DNA of 64,000 nt from Thiosocius sp963753845 (GTDB taxonomy: Bacteria; Pseudomonadota; Gammaproteobacteria; Chromatiales; Chromatiaceae), in assembly GCA_963753845.1 (NCBI GenBank), contig CAVWEI010000026.1:186001-250000 (forward strand), given 5' to 3'. Positions within the stretch are counted from its first letter, which is position 1, and every line of letters begins with the position of its first letter. Below are positions 51,301 to 60,230 of this stretch, one piece after another. The position numbers and the translations under genes are program-made. Below the pieces are notes generated by a model, which had not been told where the DNA came from, made no database searches, and saw only the letters and a program-made list of their open reading frames with translations.

Positions 51301-53217
51301 GCGCGCGAAGGTGTCGCCGAACAATGACCTGACCGCGGTGGAGACGGGTTGCTGACCGCCCGCCCGGCGGGTCGCAAAATCGTGTATCCAGGCGTCTCCT
51401 GCTGCGTGCCGGATACGGTAGGGGCGCTCACCAAACACACTCAGCCCCATATGCTCGAGTACCGGTATCACCTGCGACAAGGGGACCGGATTGGCCAGCG
51501 AGTAGAGGCGTACATGCACCTGATCGGGACTCTCGTCGATCGGATGATAAAGGTGCAAGACCAGCCGGTCGTTTTGGCGTGCGGCCTCTATGCGCTGAAT
51601 GTCGTTGACCGCGATCCGCGGGTGACAGTCTTCACGATAACCGCCGGGAAACGCCTGCGCATAGTCGCTCAGATAGCGCGTTGCCAGAGACTCGGCCACC
51701 TGGCTGAACAGCGCCGAGCGCAAGCCATCCTGCCAGCTCGTGGTCACCTCGACCACCTTCGCCTCGAGCTCATCGATGTCGTAGCTGGGTTGGGAGCCGA
51801 CCGGAACCCTGACCACGTAATGAATGCGCGCGAGAATCGATTCGGAGAACTGCGTGTCAAAGACCACATCGGTCCCACCGAGGGCCTCGCTCAGGATGTT
51901 CTGTATCGCGATGCGCACCTCGCGGCTGTAACGTTCGCGCGGCAAATACACCAGGCAGGTAAAGAAACGTCTGAAAAGGTCCTGAACAATGAACAGCCGC
52001 GTGCGCTGTCTTTCCTGCAGGCTCAGTACCCCCAGAGTCGTACTCAACAGATCCTCGCTACTGATCTGGAAAAGGGCGTCACGTGGAAAATTGTCGAGTA
52101 TGTTGGCGATGACCCGCCCGGAGTGACTGTTTGGCACCACCCTGGCACCGATGAACACCTCTTCGACCTTCTTGCGTAGCAGGGGGATCTGACGCGGCGG
52201 CGTATTGTACGCACCGGAGGAAAACAGGCCGATGAGGCAATGGAGGCCAACCACCTCGCCCTGCTCGTCGCGTTGCTTCACCGCCACGCAATCCATATAG
52301 GCCGGCCTGTGAACCCTCGATCTTGCGTTCGCCTTGGTGACCAGCAGGTCTTGACTGAACGCGGTGAGGTCCACGCCCAGCCCCGAGACCCATTCCTCGG
52401 CGCGTGCGCTCGCCTCCGCGCCGCCCCGCAGGACACCCAGGCCGGAGCCCTCGATGTACTGCAGCACGCTGTTGTTGACCTCTCCCTGCAAACTGAACCG
52501 GCAACTGGCGACAAACAGGAAATGGTCGTTGATCATCCAGTTTATGAATGCCATCGCCTCGTCCGCGTCCGTGCAGGCGGACCCGGGCTCCCGGCCGGCA
52601 AGCTCGGTCTGGATCTTTTCCGCCTGAAGTTTCATCTTCAGCCAGTCGGTGGTCGCCATCGTGATGTCGGCAATCACCTCGGACACCAGGCGTTCCAGCC
52701 CTTCCAGGGCCTCCTGCGGCTGACGGTCTACGTGAAACTGGATCGCTGCCTCCGTCGAGGTGATATCACCCCCGGTCTTTGCTTCATGCAGTGCAGTCAG
52801 ACGCCCCTTGGCATCCCGGACGACACCGAATACCGGGTGGATGGTCAGGCTGATGGTCAGTCCCCTGAGATTCAGGGCCGCGGAGATCGAGTCCACCAGG
52901 AACGGCCGGTCTTCCACGACCACCTCGACGATGGTGTCGTCGCTGCGCCATCCGTGTTCCTCCTGCTCCGGGTTGTACACCCTGACGATCGCCTGGTCCG
53001 GCTTGCGCAGGCGCATCAAACGCCAGTGCGCGATCAGGGCCCCGAGCAGGTCTTCCGGGTTCAGTTCTTCGAGATCGGCCGGCGAGATATGTCGGTAATA
53101 AACGCCCAGCAACTGTTCGATCTGGTCCGCTTCCACCCGGCGGGCCAGGTCTGGCGGATTGGCCGCCAGCAGCTTGCTGAGCGTGTGAATCAGACGGTCA
53201 CCGTTTCCCCTGGACAT
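48367..53217 (-). CDS. NAD-dependent glutamate dehydrogenase, 180-kDa class
   Basis: 1616 residues from the ATG at 53217 (MSRGNGDRLIHTLSKLL, GGGGGA upstream). The very long N-terminal regulatory part with ACT-like modules precedes the catalytic core, which shows DRMEDYRTEVLGLMKAQMVKN, VPVGSKGGFVVK and IGDMSGDVFGNGML; a helical C-terminal region follows. It oxidises glutamate to 2-oxoglutarate with NAD+ and in this class is usually allosterically controlled. It converges on the UspA gene. The uninterrupted 4.85-kb frame contrasts with the damaged genes next to it. Confidence 0.95.
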   Translation of the reverse strand: MSRGNGDRLIHTLSKLLAANPPDLARRVEADQIEQLLGVYYRHISPADLEELNPEDLLGALIAHWRLMRLRKPDQAIVRVYNPEQEEHGWRSDDTIVEVVVEDRPFLVDSISAALNLRGLTISLTIHPVFGVVRDAKGRLTALHEAKTGGDITSTEAAIQFHVDRQPQEALEGLERLVSEVIADITMATTDWLKMKLQAEKIQTELAGREPGSACTDADEAMAFINWMINDHFLFVASCRFSLQGEVNNSVLQYIEGSGLGVLRGGAEASARAEEWVSGLGVDLTAFSQDLLVTKANARSRVHRPAYMDCVAVKQRDEQGEVVGLHCLIGLFSSGAYNTPPRQIPLLRKKVEEVFIGARVVPNSHSGRVIANILDNFPRDALFQISSEDLLSTTLGVLSLQERQRTRLFIVQDLFRRFFTCLVYLPRERYSREVRIAIQNILSEALGGTDVVFDTQFSESILARIHYVVRVPVGSQPSYDIDELEAKVVEVTTSWQDGLRSALFSQVAESLATRYLSDYAQAFPGGYREDCHPRIAVNDIQRIEAARQNDRLVLHLYHPIDESPDQVHVRLYSLANPVPLSQVIPVLEHMGLSVFGERPYRIRHAAGDAWIHDFATRRAGGQQPVSTAVRSLFGDTFARVWEGEIDDDGFNGLVLRAGLAWKEALLFRAYSRYLHQIKAPYTQSYTIAVLNRNPEVVRVLNRLFRSRFCPDEDNSGAEQEQLLVEFDALLENVSSLDEDRILRSFLNLIQATLRTNFYRPDAGGASKVYLSFKIDPSRVTGVPLPLPMFEIFVFSAHMEGVHLRGGRVARGGLRWSDRMEDYRTEVLGLMKAQMVKNTVIVPVGSKGGFVVKNGVGHGSREQQMRKVIACYQTLLRGMLDITDNLVGDAVVPPPGVVRHDDDDPYLVIAADKGTATFSDIANQVAAEYGFWLGDAFASGGSVGYDHKAMGITAKGGWESVKRNFRELGLDIQTTDFTVMGIGDMSGDVFGNGMLLSRHIRLLGAFNHKHVFLDPNPDAETSFIERERLFNMPGSGWSDYGRHLISEGGGVYAREAKSIALTPEVQAMLGLKVARMTPNDLIRAMLKASVDLLWNGGIGTYVKATSETDDQARDKANDGVRVDAAELHCRVIGEGGNLGLTQLARVEFALRGGLVYTDAIDNSAGVDCSDHEVNIKILLDKIVANGDMTTKQRNQLLVEMTDDVARLVLADNYAQTQAISLVVSGGPQRLYEQARFMDLLEQTGRFNRRLEGLPDKKALTERMALGQGLSKPEVAVLLAYSKMNYFEAIVASDIPDDPFVLGRLLGYFPPVLGERFGQQISEHRLRREIIATLVAGSIADHVGPGIGFRVREEVGSDIAGVARAYIVASEIFETDKLWNRVERLDNQVTASLQIEMLSTISDFLEKTLTSVLRSYKECLDMRALKERFHEGVAELRGVMPKPLASQDKTEFERRVRHLVGGGVPRDLAQDVSGLRPMSAALDIVEVARSMGTEIAIVAWIYSALSHTLDLDWIGRQIAGLGVQTHWHLLARTKLQTALNGYRSKLTAEVLRSRNREKTARSILENWVGRNRAMLDRHEQIIAEFKAGNVFDFAILSLIVAGVGELLPSERGVEPLHD

Positions 53218-53502
53218 TGATCCCCCAGCAGGCCCGATCAACCGGCAGAACCTTGCGCAACTGCGGTCATGTGCCCGAATGTGTTTTTTTTGAAATCGCG
53301 ATTGTGCACAGCCCTGGCACAGGTTCGTGGGCGGAAGGTGTTTCGCGATGGATCGCCCCCGGCCCCGCGCGTGCTGGGTCCCCGGGATCCGGCCGTATCA
53401 CACCCTGCCCCTCTTACAAAGGGTAGTCGAAACTCCACGGTTCAAGGTGCGCAAGGCGAACCGAAGGAAGTCCGGCTCAACGGATGCCAACGCAATACCG
53501 CT

Positions 53503-54651
53503 TCAGTCGGCCAGCACAGTGCGGTTTCGACCCAGACGCTTCGCCCTGTAGAGGGCCTTGTCACAGCGACTGATGAAATCTTCCGCAGACTCCCCAACGC
53601 GATAGCAGGCTACGCCGAGTGATACGGTGACCGCACCCAGGGATTCCCGCGAACTGGATCGTCGCAAGCGCACGAGCTGCAGGGTATTGCGAATGTTTTC
53701 CGCTACGGTGAACGCATTGGTCATGCGCGTCCCCGGCAGCAGGACCGCAAACTCCTCGCCGCCATAGCGCGCCAGGAAGTCACTGCGCCGGGTCAGCTTG
53801 CCTATCTGCCTGCCAAACTCGCTCAGCACCTTGTCTCCGACCATATGGCCGAAACTGTCGTTGACCTTCTTGAAGTGATCGATATCCAGGAACAGCAGAC
53901 AAAAGCCGTTGTCCAGGCCATCGGCCGCCGCGATCAGCTCATTCAGTCTGCGGTCAAAAGAGCGCCTGTTGTACAGCCCGGTCAGGCCGTCGATCGATGC
54001 CTCGCGCTTTGCATTCGAAAGCTCCTGCTTGAGCTTGTGCATTTCCTCGACAGATGACAGGAGTTCTGCCTCGAACTGCCTGGACTCGGTAACGAACTCA
54101 CGGGTCTCCGACAGTATCGCGGTCGCGGCCGCAATCGCCTCGGAGGGTTTTCCGGCATCTGCCAGGCGATCAATCTGCGCCGAGATGGCTTCATTCGTGA
54201 GCGAGGTCTTACCCGCTATGTCGACCAGCGCCCCGATCACCTGGGCAGCCATGGTTACCAGCTCGGTACGGATATCCTCGATAAGGGTCTCACCACCAAC
54301 GCCGAAGAAGCGCTGAAACAGGGCCACGGCATCCTCTTTGTCGAGTGCGCCCGGCTCCTGAATCAGGGCATCAACTTCCTTGTTGAGGCGCACACTCTTA
54401 CCGGAAACGTAATTGTAGAACAGGGTGTAATAAAGAGGTGCCGGGGCAACACTGAGCTTGCCGAGCAGGCCCAGCGCCTGGCGCAGATGTTCAGCCGCCT
54501 GTTCTGCACTGTCGACGTCGAACATCAGAGAATGTGAACCCACTTCCGCGGGTGTTGTCGGTTCGCCGGTATCGGTCACGCCAATGTCTGCCGTAGTCCC
54601 TGTCAAAAATCTCTCGGTCGTCGAAGACGAGAACGCCATGCCCTGTGGCAT
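53503..54651 (-). CDS. Diguanylate cyclase with GGEEF domain
   Basis: 382 residues. The C-terminal 165 residues are a GGDEF domain (DGLTGLYNRRSFDRR, FLDIDHFKKVNDSFGH, ARYGGEEFAVLLPG). The inhibitory I-site RRSD lies five residues before GGEEF, so product feedback is expected. The first 200 residues are soluble and helical, ending in a coiled coil before the cyclase; I do not recognise a named sensor domain. No membrane helix. It makes c-di-GMP, which commonly controls attachment and exopolysaccharide. A GumC-like gene lies 3.5 kb away. Confidence 0.92.
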   Translation of the reverse strand: MPQGMAFSSSTTERFLTGTTADIGVTDTGEPTTPAEVGSHSLMFDVDSAEQAAEHLRQALGLLGKLSVAPAPLYYTLFYNYVSGKSVRLNKEVDALIQEPGALDKEDAVALFQRFFGVGGETLIEDIRTELVTMAAQVIGALVDIAGKTSLTNEAISAQIDRLADAGKPSEAIAAATAILSETREFVTESRQFEAELLSSVEEMHKLKQELSNAKREASIDGLTGLYNRRSFDRRLNELIAAADGLDNGFCLLFLDIDHFKKVNDSFGHMVGDKVLSEFGRQIGKLTRRSDFLARYGGEEFAVLLPGTRMTNAFTVAENIRNTLQLVRLRRSSSRESLGAVTVSLGVACYRVGESAEDFISRCDKALYRAKRLGRNRTVLAD

Positions 54652-54840
54652 GGAAATTCATTCCCCTGCTACGCCTTTAACGGCCTTTGACAAAGAAAGC
54701 TGAGTAAACAAGTTCCCGCGAAGGACGAGGCAGCTGCAGACACGCCCGATGGATCAGACCACCCCCTATCCGGTAGCATCCAGGGGGTGCTCAATATCAG
54801 GCGGGACGGAACACGCCGACAACCCTGTTCGGAGTATTAG

Positions 54841-55812
54841 ATGCTGGATACACTTGAAAGACTGCGACCTTCCGATTTCCCGGCGATCCGTCGCGCCCGC
54901 CTGCAGACGCTCCAGGTCAATCTCGGCTATCGCTGCAACCAGCAGTGTCTGCACTGCCATGTCGCCGCCGGCCCCAACCGCACCGAGGTGATGACGCCGG
55001 ATATCGTGGATCTTGTCGTCGAGAATCTCCGCGCCCTGCCGTTCGACACCCTGGATCTCACGGGCGGTGCACCGGAGATGAACCCGGAATTCCGGCGCCT
55101 GGTCGGGCAGGCGCGCGGGCTCGGGGTGAGGGTTATCGACCGCTGCAATCTCACCATTCTGAACGAACCGGGAAACGAGGATCTGGCCGGCTTCCTGGCC
55201 GACAAGGAGGTCGAGATCGTCGCCTCCCTGCCCTGTTATCTGGCGGAAAACGTAAACCGCCAGCGAGGCAAGGGTGTGTTCGAAAGCAGTCTCCGGGCAC
55301 TGGAGAAGCTCAATGCACTGGGGTACGGCGCCCCGCAGGGCAGACTGCGACTCGATCTCGTATACAACCCTCAAGGGCCATCGCTGCCGCCCGCGCAATC
55401 CGGACTGGAGGCCGATTACCGCACGATTCTCGCAGACAACTACGGGATCCGTTTCAACCGGCTGCTGGCCCTGGCCAACCTGCCGATCCAGCGCTTTGGC
55501 AGCACCCTGCTTTCGCTCGGCCAGTTCGACGACTACATGGCCCTTCTCAAGGGGGCCCACCAGGACGACAACCTGGATGGCGTGATGTGCCGCAGCCTTG
55601 TCTCGGTCGACTGGCAGGGCTACCTGTATGACTGCGATTTCAACCAGATGCTCGGGTTGGGCGTGCAGACCGATGCCCTTGGCCGTGCGCACCTGCGCGA
55701 TCTGCGCCGGCTGGCCCTGGAGGAAAACCTGATCACGGTCGCGGATCATTGTTACGGCTGTACCGCCGGCCAGGGTTCGAGCTGCGGAGGAGCCCTGCAG
55801 GATAGCGCATGA
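54841..55812 (+). CDS. arsS: ArsS-type radical SAM protein
   Basis: 323 residues. The radical SAM cluster motif is CNQQCLHC (Cys32, Cys36, Cys39), in the context LQVNLGYRCNQQCLHCHV. DLTGGAPEMNPEFR is the SAM-binding GGxP-like strand, and a C-terminal CYGCTAGQGSSCGG adds cluster cysteines. The family is named for arsenosugar biosynthesis because it often neighbours arsenic genes, but none are in this window, so the substrate is open. It overlaps the glycosyltransferase gene by 4 bp. Confidence 0.88.
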   Translation: MLDTLERLRPSDFPAIRRARLQTLQVNLGYRCNQQCLHCHVAAGPNRTEVMTPDIVDLVVENLRALPFDTLDLTGGAPEMNPEFRRLVGQARGLGVRVIDRCNLTILNEPGNEDLAGFLADKEVEIVASLPCYLAENVNRQRGKGVFESSLRALEKLNALGYGAPQGRLRLDLVYNPQGPSLPPAQSGLEADYRTILADNYGIRFNRLLALANLPIQRFGSTLLSLGQFDDYMALLKGAHQDDNLDGVMCRSLVSVDWQGYLYDCDFNQMLGLGVQTDALGRAHLRDLRRLALEENLITVADHCYGCTAGQGSSCGGALQDSA

Positions 55813-56504
55813 GTGCGAACGGCCGCCCACCGCTGATTTCAATCATCGTCCCGGCGCTCAACGAGGCGGACACCATTGCGGGACTGCTGAACGATCTCGC
55901 CCCGCTGCGCGCGCAGCGCCACGAAATCATCCTGGTCGATGGCGGCAGCGACGACGGAACGCGGAAGATATCTGCCCCCTGGGTCGACTGCGTCGTGCAT
56001 GCATCGCGTGGCCGCGCCGCCCAGATGAACACCGGCGCGCAGGCCGCCAGGGGCGATATCCTGTGGTTCCTGCATGCGGATACGCGGGTACCCGCAGATG
56101 CGCCACGGCAGGTATTGAAGGCCTGCAGCGAGGGCCGGCTCTGGGGCCGGTTCGATATCCGCCTGTCCGGTTCCAACCCACTGCTGCGGCCCATCGAAGC
56201 GATGATCAACCTTAGATCCCATGTCACCGGCGTTGCTACCGGCGACCAGGGCATCTTCGTCGACCGAGATACCTTCGAGACCATCGGGGGCTTTCCGGAA
56301 ATACCCCTGATGGAGGACGTGGCGCTTTCGAAGACACTGCGCCGCTTGGGCCGACCCGCCCGTATCGGGCAGCCGAGGCTGCAGACATCCAGCCGGCGCT
56401 GGGAGCAGAACGGCATCATTCCCACCGTGGTGCTGATGTGGCGGCTGCGCCTGGCCTACGCGCTGGGCGCGCCACCGGGCAAGCTGGCGAAACGCTACCG
56501 TTGA
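55809..56504 (+). CDS. Family 2 glycosyltransferase (TIGR04283 type)
   Basis: 231 residues with the GT-A start ISIIVPALNEADTIAGLLND, the nucleotide-sugar aspartates in LVDGGSDDGT and FLHADTRVP, and DRDTFETIGGFPEIPLMED. This subtype is regularly encoded next to the TIGR04282 protein found just downstream and to ArsS. Acceptor and sugar are unknown. Starts inside arsS and overlaps the next gene by 4 bp. Confidence 0.9.
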   Translation: MSANGRPPLISIIVPALNEADTIAGLLNDLAPLRAQRHEIILVDGGSDDGTRKISAPWVDCVVHASRGRAAQMNTGAQAARGDILWFLHADTRVPADAPRQVLKACSEGRLWGRFDIRLSGSNPLLRPIEAMINLRSHVTGVATGDQGIFVDRDTFETIGGFPEIPLMEDVALSKTLRRLGRPARIGQPRLQTSSRRWEQNGIIPTVVLMWRLRLAYALGAPPGKLAKRYR

Positions 56505-57139
56505 ACACCCCGGCCACACGCTGCCTCGTGGTGTTCGCCCGTGACCCTTTGCCGGGTCGGGTGAAGACCCGGCTGATCCCGGCCATTGGAGAAGGGGCCG
56601 CGACCGCCATCTATCGGCAGATGCTGCAGGACACCCTGGCCACCGCCTCGCAGGCTGCAGCCGAGCGGCGCGAACTATGGATCGACACCTCGCACCCGGG
56701 CTCGACGCCGGTTCGGCTGGCACGAGGACACGGCATGTCGATACACGCGCAACCCGGCGGCGACATCGGGGCACGCATGCATTCAGCCTTCAACGAGACC
56801 CTGGCCAGGGTCCGGTCCGTGGTGCTGATCGGTACAGACTGCCCCGAATATGACGCGGCCTATATCGATGCGGCCTTCCAGGCACTCGAAGCCCACGACG
56901 CGGTGCTCGGCCCCGCCGCTGACGGGGGTTACGTGCTGATCGGCCTGCGGAGGGCAGAGCCCGCCGTGTTCGAAGGTATACCCTGGGGCTCCGGACAGGT
57001 GCTTGCGGCAACGCGCCGCCGGTTTGCACAACTGCAGTGGCGCTGGTGCGAACTGCCCGTTCTGCACGACGTCGACGAAGTTGACGATCTGCTGAAATTC
57101 CCGCACCTGAGCGAGATCGCCGAGGCCTCGGCCCAATGA
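56501..57139 (+). CDS. TIGR04282-type glycosyltransferase-like protein
   Basis: 212 residues from a TTG at 56501 overlapping the preceding stop. It begins TRCLVVFARDPLPGRVKTRL, the nucleotide-binding start of the CofC/MobA-like GT-A fold, then LIGTDCPEYD and LGPAADGGYVLIGLRR. It forms a fixed pair with the TIGR04283 protein in many genomes, often near ArsS. The reaction is not established. Confidence 0.88.
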   Translation: MNTPATRCLVVFARDPLPGRVKTRLIPAIGEGAATAIYRQMLQDTLATASQAAAERRELWIDTSHPGSTPVRLARGHGMSIHAQPGGDIGARMHSAFNETLARVRSVVLIGTDCPEYDAAYIDAAFQALEAHDAVLGPAADGGYVLIGLRRAEPAVFEGIPWGSGQVLAATRRRFAQLQWRWCELPVLHDVDEVDDLLKFPHLSEIAEASAQ

Positions 57140-57220
57140 TTGCAGCAAGGATCGGGCGTAAACTGCAATGCAACAAGGCGAAGCCAACCGGCGCCCCATT
57201 CCCCACAGACTGGAAAAGAC

Positions 57221-57451
57221 TTGAACTGGATCGACCGACAACCCCTGGCCCTGTTCGTGGTGGCCGCTCTCACACTCGGACTCGCGCCCTTCTTGCCAGA
57301 GCCGCATATCCTGGAAAAGCTAAAGATGCTCATGGCGGGTGAGCTTGGGCGCCCTCTGGATATCTTCGACCTGGCGCTGCACGCCGCTCCCTGGGTACTG
57401 CTGATGTTGAAACTCTACCGCCGCACCCTGCACCGCGGGTCCACCGGATGA
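57221..57451 (+). CDS. Small membrane protein
   Basis: 76 residues with two hydrophobic helices, at about 7-24 and 52-65, separated by an amphipathic LEKLKMLMAGELGRPLDIFD segment. The TTG at 57221 is the likeliest start; a longer frame from 57140 reads through the end of the preceding gene. Similar short proteins occur after this glycosyltransferase pair. Its function is not known. It overlaps the next reading frame by 4 bp. Confidence 0.65.
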   Translation: MNWIDRQPLALFVVAALTLGLAPFLPEPHILEKLKMLMAGELGRPLDIFDLALHAAPWVLLMLKLYRRTLHRGSTG

Positions 57452-57814
57452 CAAAACACAAACACGCCCTGATGTTCTTCTACAACGCGGAGGGTGGACT
57501 GTTCAACACCATGGCGGACATCGGCCACAAGATCTTCTCCCCGGACACCTGCGAATGCGCTGTATGCCCTGACACACGGCTATTTCACAGGGCGTGGACA
57601 ATAGCGTGACCTTGTCGAGAGCCTGGACAGGGAGTGCATCTTTCTGCACCGCGATGAGTTTCTGAGGCGCCACCCGGGACAGTCGGTCCCGCTCCCGGCG
57701 ATATTTTTGCTGCGCGATGGCGGGCCCGAGTCTTGTGCCGATGCCGATGCGATCGGCGAATGCAGGGACCTGACCGCGCTGGAGGCACTGATCAGGACGC
57801 TGTGCACTGCGTAG
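57448..57814 (+). pseudogene. Conserved small protein, broken by a frameshift and an in-frame TAG
   Basis: Starts MTKHKHALMFFYNAEGGLFN at 57448. Near 57556 the frame changes to LYALTHGYFTGRGQ, then a TAG at 57602-57604 stops it. The same frame then continues as RDLVESLDRECIFLHRDEF and on to 57814, ending RTLCTA. A tryptophan codon (TGG) at the TAG would fit the family phrase QW-(K/R)-x-(F/L)-(I/V)-E. Two independent defects make real inactivation more likely here than for single-shift genes. The function of the family is unknown to me. Confidence 0.65.
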
Positions 57815-58200
57815 CCGGGTGAGTGGCCGTACGGGACGCCTCACCTTGCCCGAAGCACGGCCGAAACAGATATATATTTCACTTTATGTTTAATAGTTAA
57901 CTTCTTGTTTATCATGCTTTTATTAAAGATCAGCATTGAGGGAGTGACGGACATCGAATCGTCATTGGGATTCGCACGCCCCCGCCCCGGCCCGCGACGG
58001 GACGGGATTCGAATACCAAGATTCCCTGCCAACCTGATCACAAAACTCCGCCACACAGGGATGCCGGGACAGGTAAACTGAACATCGTCGGATGACGCAT
58101 CGATGGACTGCCGGGGAGTGTCCGACAGCCCTCCGATGAGCGACCATCGGTGCATTTTGCCAACGGGTCGTTCGGAAAAAACTAAAAAGGAACCTCTGCC
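57815..58200 (+). other. Non-coding leader upstream of the GumC-like gene
   Basis: 386 bp without a gene. An AT-rich block at about 57870-57935, unusual for this GC-rich window, is the likely promoter area. The last bases before the TTG start hold AAAAAGGAACC, a serviceable ribosome site. Confidence 0.45.
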
Positions 58201-60174
58201 TTGAACACCTCGCAGCTGCCCAGCGTTGAACTGATTCAGGGCTCACCGTCGCCGGGGCCCGTGGACCAAGGCCGCGGGCGGCGCTGGAAGGTGTTCTTTG
58301 CCGTACTGCTGCTCGCTGCAGCTATCGGCGTGACCATCGTCTACAGCCGGTCTCCCATCTATCGCGCCTCGGCATCCGTGCTCACGGTCAAGCCGAAAGC
58401 GGTCGACAGGCGCAGTGAGGAGGCAGATATCGAACACGTGGCCATCCAGGGGCGCCTGCTGCTGGGCGAAGAATTGCTCGGGCGGGTGTCGCAACGCCTG
58501 GCCGAGGAAGGCGATGACGGCATTGCAGGGGTGGACCGGCTGCGCGGCATCCTCAGCGTGGTTGCCGTACCGGAAACCAACCTGCTCGAACTGCGTGCAG
58601 AGGGTGAGTTTCCGGAACAGTTGCAGCGGGCGGTCAACCGCTGGGCCGAATCCTACGAGGTATTCCGCCTCGAGGAAATCGAGGCCGCCACTGGCCGCAC
58701 GACAGCCGAGCTCGAGGACCGGCAGGAGCAGTTGCTGGCCAAGATCGAGAAAGCGCGCACCGAGCTGCTCGAATTTCGCGAAACACACGACATCGTCAGC
58801 CTGGAACGGGACGAGAACCGGAGCCTTTCGGCGCTCAAAGGCCTGAACGACTCGCTGAACAAGGCGCGCGCCAACCTGGTGGAGGCAGATGCGCGGCTGA
58901 TTGCGGTGAACGAGGCGATCGCCAAAGGCGAAACGGTTATCCCCAGCGAACAGAAGGCCGACATCGCAAGGATGAAACTCGACCTCGAACGCACCAGTGC
59001 ACGCGTGGCCGATCTGAAACAGCAGTATACCCAGCGCTACATCGACCGCGATCCGGTACTCAAAAGTCTTCCGGCGATGCTCGACGAGATGAAACGCGAA
59101 CTCGCCGGCGCACTCAAACTCGCGGAACAAACAGTGAAGGATGAGGCGCAGCAAACGGTGGACGCTGCCCAGGTCTCGGTCAGGACACTCGAACGGGAAC
59201 TCGTTCAGCAGCAAGGCAAAGTGCAGCAATTCACACAACGTTTCAAGGAGTTCAAGTCCCTGGAAGAGGCACTGGCCAGCCTGGAACGGATTTCCGTCGA
59301 GAACCAGGAACGACTCGCCCAGATCCAGGTGCAGAACCTGAAGAAGTATCCCCCCATCCAGGTGGTCGAGTGGGCACGCGTGCCGAGCCGCCCGATCTAT
59401 CCCGACTACGAACGCGACCTGATGATCGCGTTGGCGGCCGCGCTGGGACTGGCCCTGTTCGTGACCTGGCTGGTCGAATACCTCAGCGAACGCCCTTCCC
59501 CGGCACAGGCGATGCCCAATCTCGGGATCAGGATCTATCCGGGCGACCAGACGCAGACATTGGCCGCACCGGTGGCAGACAATCGCCTGGACTATCAACA
59601 GCGTGCGACCGGTAGCCCGGCGCACCCGGCCTCACCACCGCCGAATCTGCCGATCCTGCCACGCGAGTTGGCCGGGGCAGAGATCAAGTCCCTGATCGCG
59701 GTGGCCGATCCATTGACCGCGGGCTATGCGACGCTGTTGTTGAGCGGCGTCTCACCCTACGAACTGCCTCTGCTTCACTCGGGCTGCTTCGACAGGGACG
59801 GCGACCGGATCAGTGTCGCCGGCGCAAACCGCCGCGAATTTTCGATCGGGGCCGGCGCCTGGCGGCAACTGGACCCAGTGCTGGCAGAATTGGATGATGC
59901 CCGCATGCCCCTGCCGCTAAACGAGCTGGACACCCGGCTTGCCAATGCGGCACACGAGGCGCAACTGGCTGACCCCGGCAGCATCAATGCCCTCGCACTC
60001 TGGCATACCTATGTATTGTTTCTGGTCCGGCAGGGCATCGATGTCTCGGTGCTGACCCGGCGCGTGGGCACCATACCACCGGAAGTACACGGCACGATGC
60101 TGCACTTCGCTCCGCCCGGCGGCAACCGGCCCCTGGACAGCATCGCCTTCATTCACCCCGTCCTGGCATCCTGA
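58201..60174 (+). CDS. GumC/Wzz-like polysaccharide co-polymerase with recombinase-like C-terminal domain
   Basis: 657 residues. Helix 1 is at about 30-47, then a Wzz-type periplasmic domain with long coiled coils (about 160-370), a proline-rich PSRPIYPDYERD, and helix 2 at about 404-425. This is the layout of chain-length regulators of exopolysaccharide export. No tyrosine-kinase motif follows. Instead about 170 residues after a proline-rich linker read like the catalytic domain of a tyrosine recombinase that has lost its catalytic residues (LLLSGVSPYELPLLHSG, then LWHTYVLFLVRQGIDVSVL). Start TTG at 58201. No Wza or glycosyltransferase operon is in the window. Confidence 0.85.
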   Translation: MNTSQLPSVELIQGSPSPGPVDQGRGRRWKVFFAVLLLAAAIGVTIVYSRSPIYRASASVLTVKPKAVDRRSEEADIEHVAIQGRLLLGEELLGRVSQRLAEEGDDGIAGVDRLRGILSVVAVPETNLLELRAEGEFPEQLQRAVNRWAESYEVFRLEEIEAATGRTTAELEDRQEQLLAKIEKARTELLEFRETHDIVSLERDENRSLSALKGLNDSLNKARANLVEADARLIAVNEAIAKGETVIPSEQKADIARMKLDLERTSARVADLKQQYTQRYIDRDPVLKSLPAMLDEMKRELAGALKLAEQTVKDEAQQTVDAAQVSVRTLERELVQQQGKVQQFTQRFKEFKSLEEALASLERISVENQERLAQIQVQNLKKYPPIQVVEWARVPSRPIYPDYERDLMIALAAALGLALFVTWLVEYLSERPSPAQAMPNLGIRIYPGDQTQTLAAPVADNRLDYQQRATGSPAHPASPPPNLPILPRELAGAEIKSLIAVADPLTAGYATLLLSGVSPYELPLLHSGCFDRDGDRISVAGANRREFSIGAGAWRQLDPVLAELDDARMPLPLNELDTRLANAAHEAQLADPGSINALALWHTYVLFLVRQGIDVSVLTRRVGTIPPEVHGTMLHFAPPGGNRPLDSIAFIHPVLAS

Positions 60175-60230
60175 ATCGCCCGGCCCGCGAGGTCAAAGCG
60201 CAAGCAGAGATTTACCAAGGCACCGCCGGA

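Noticed and set aside
57602..57604. TAG read as a sense codon (recoding)
   Set aside because: Other genes in the window use TAG as a normal stop, and a frameshift nearby shows that this gene is simply damaged.
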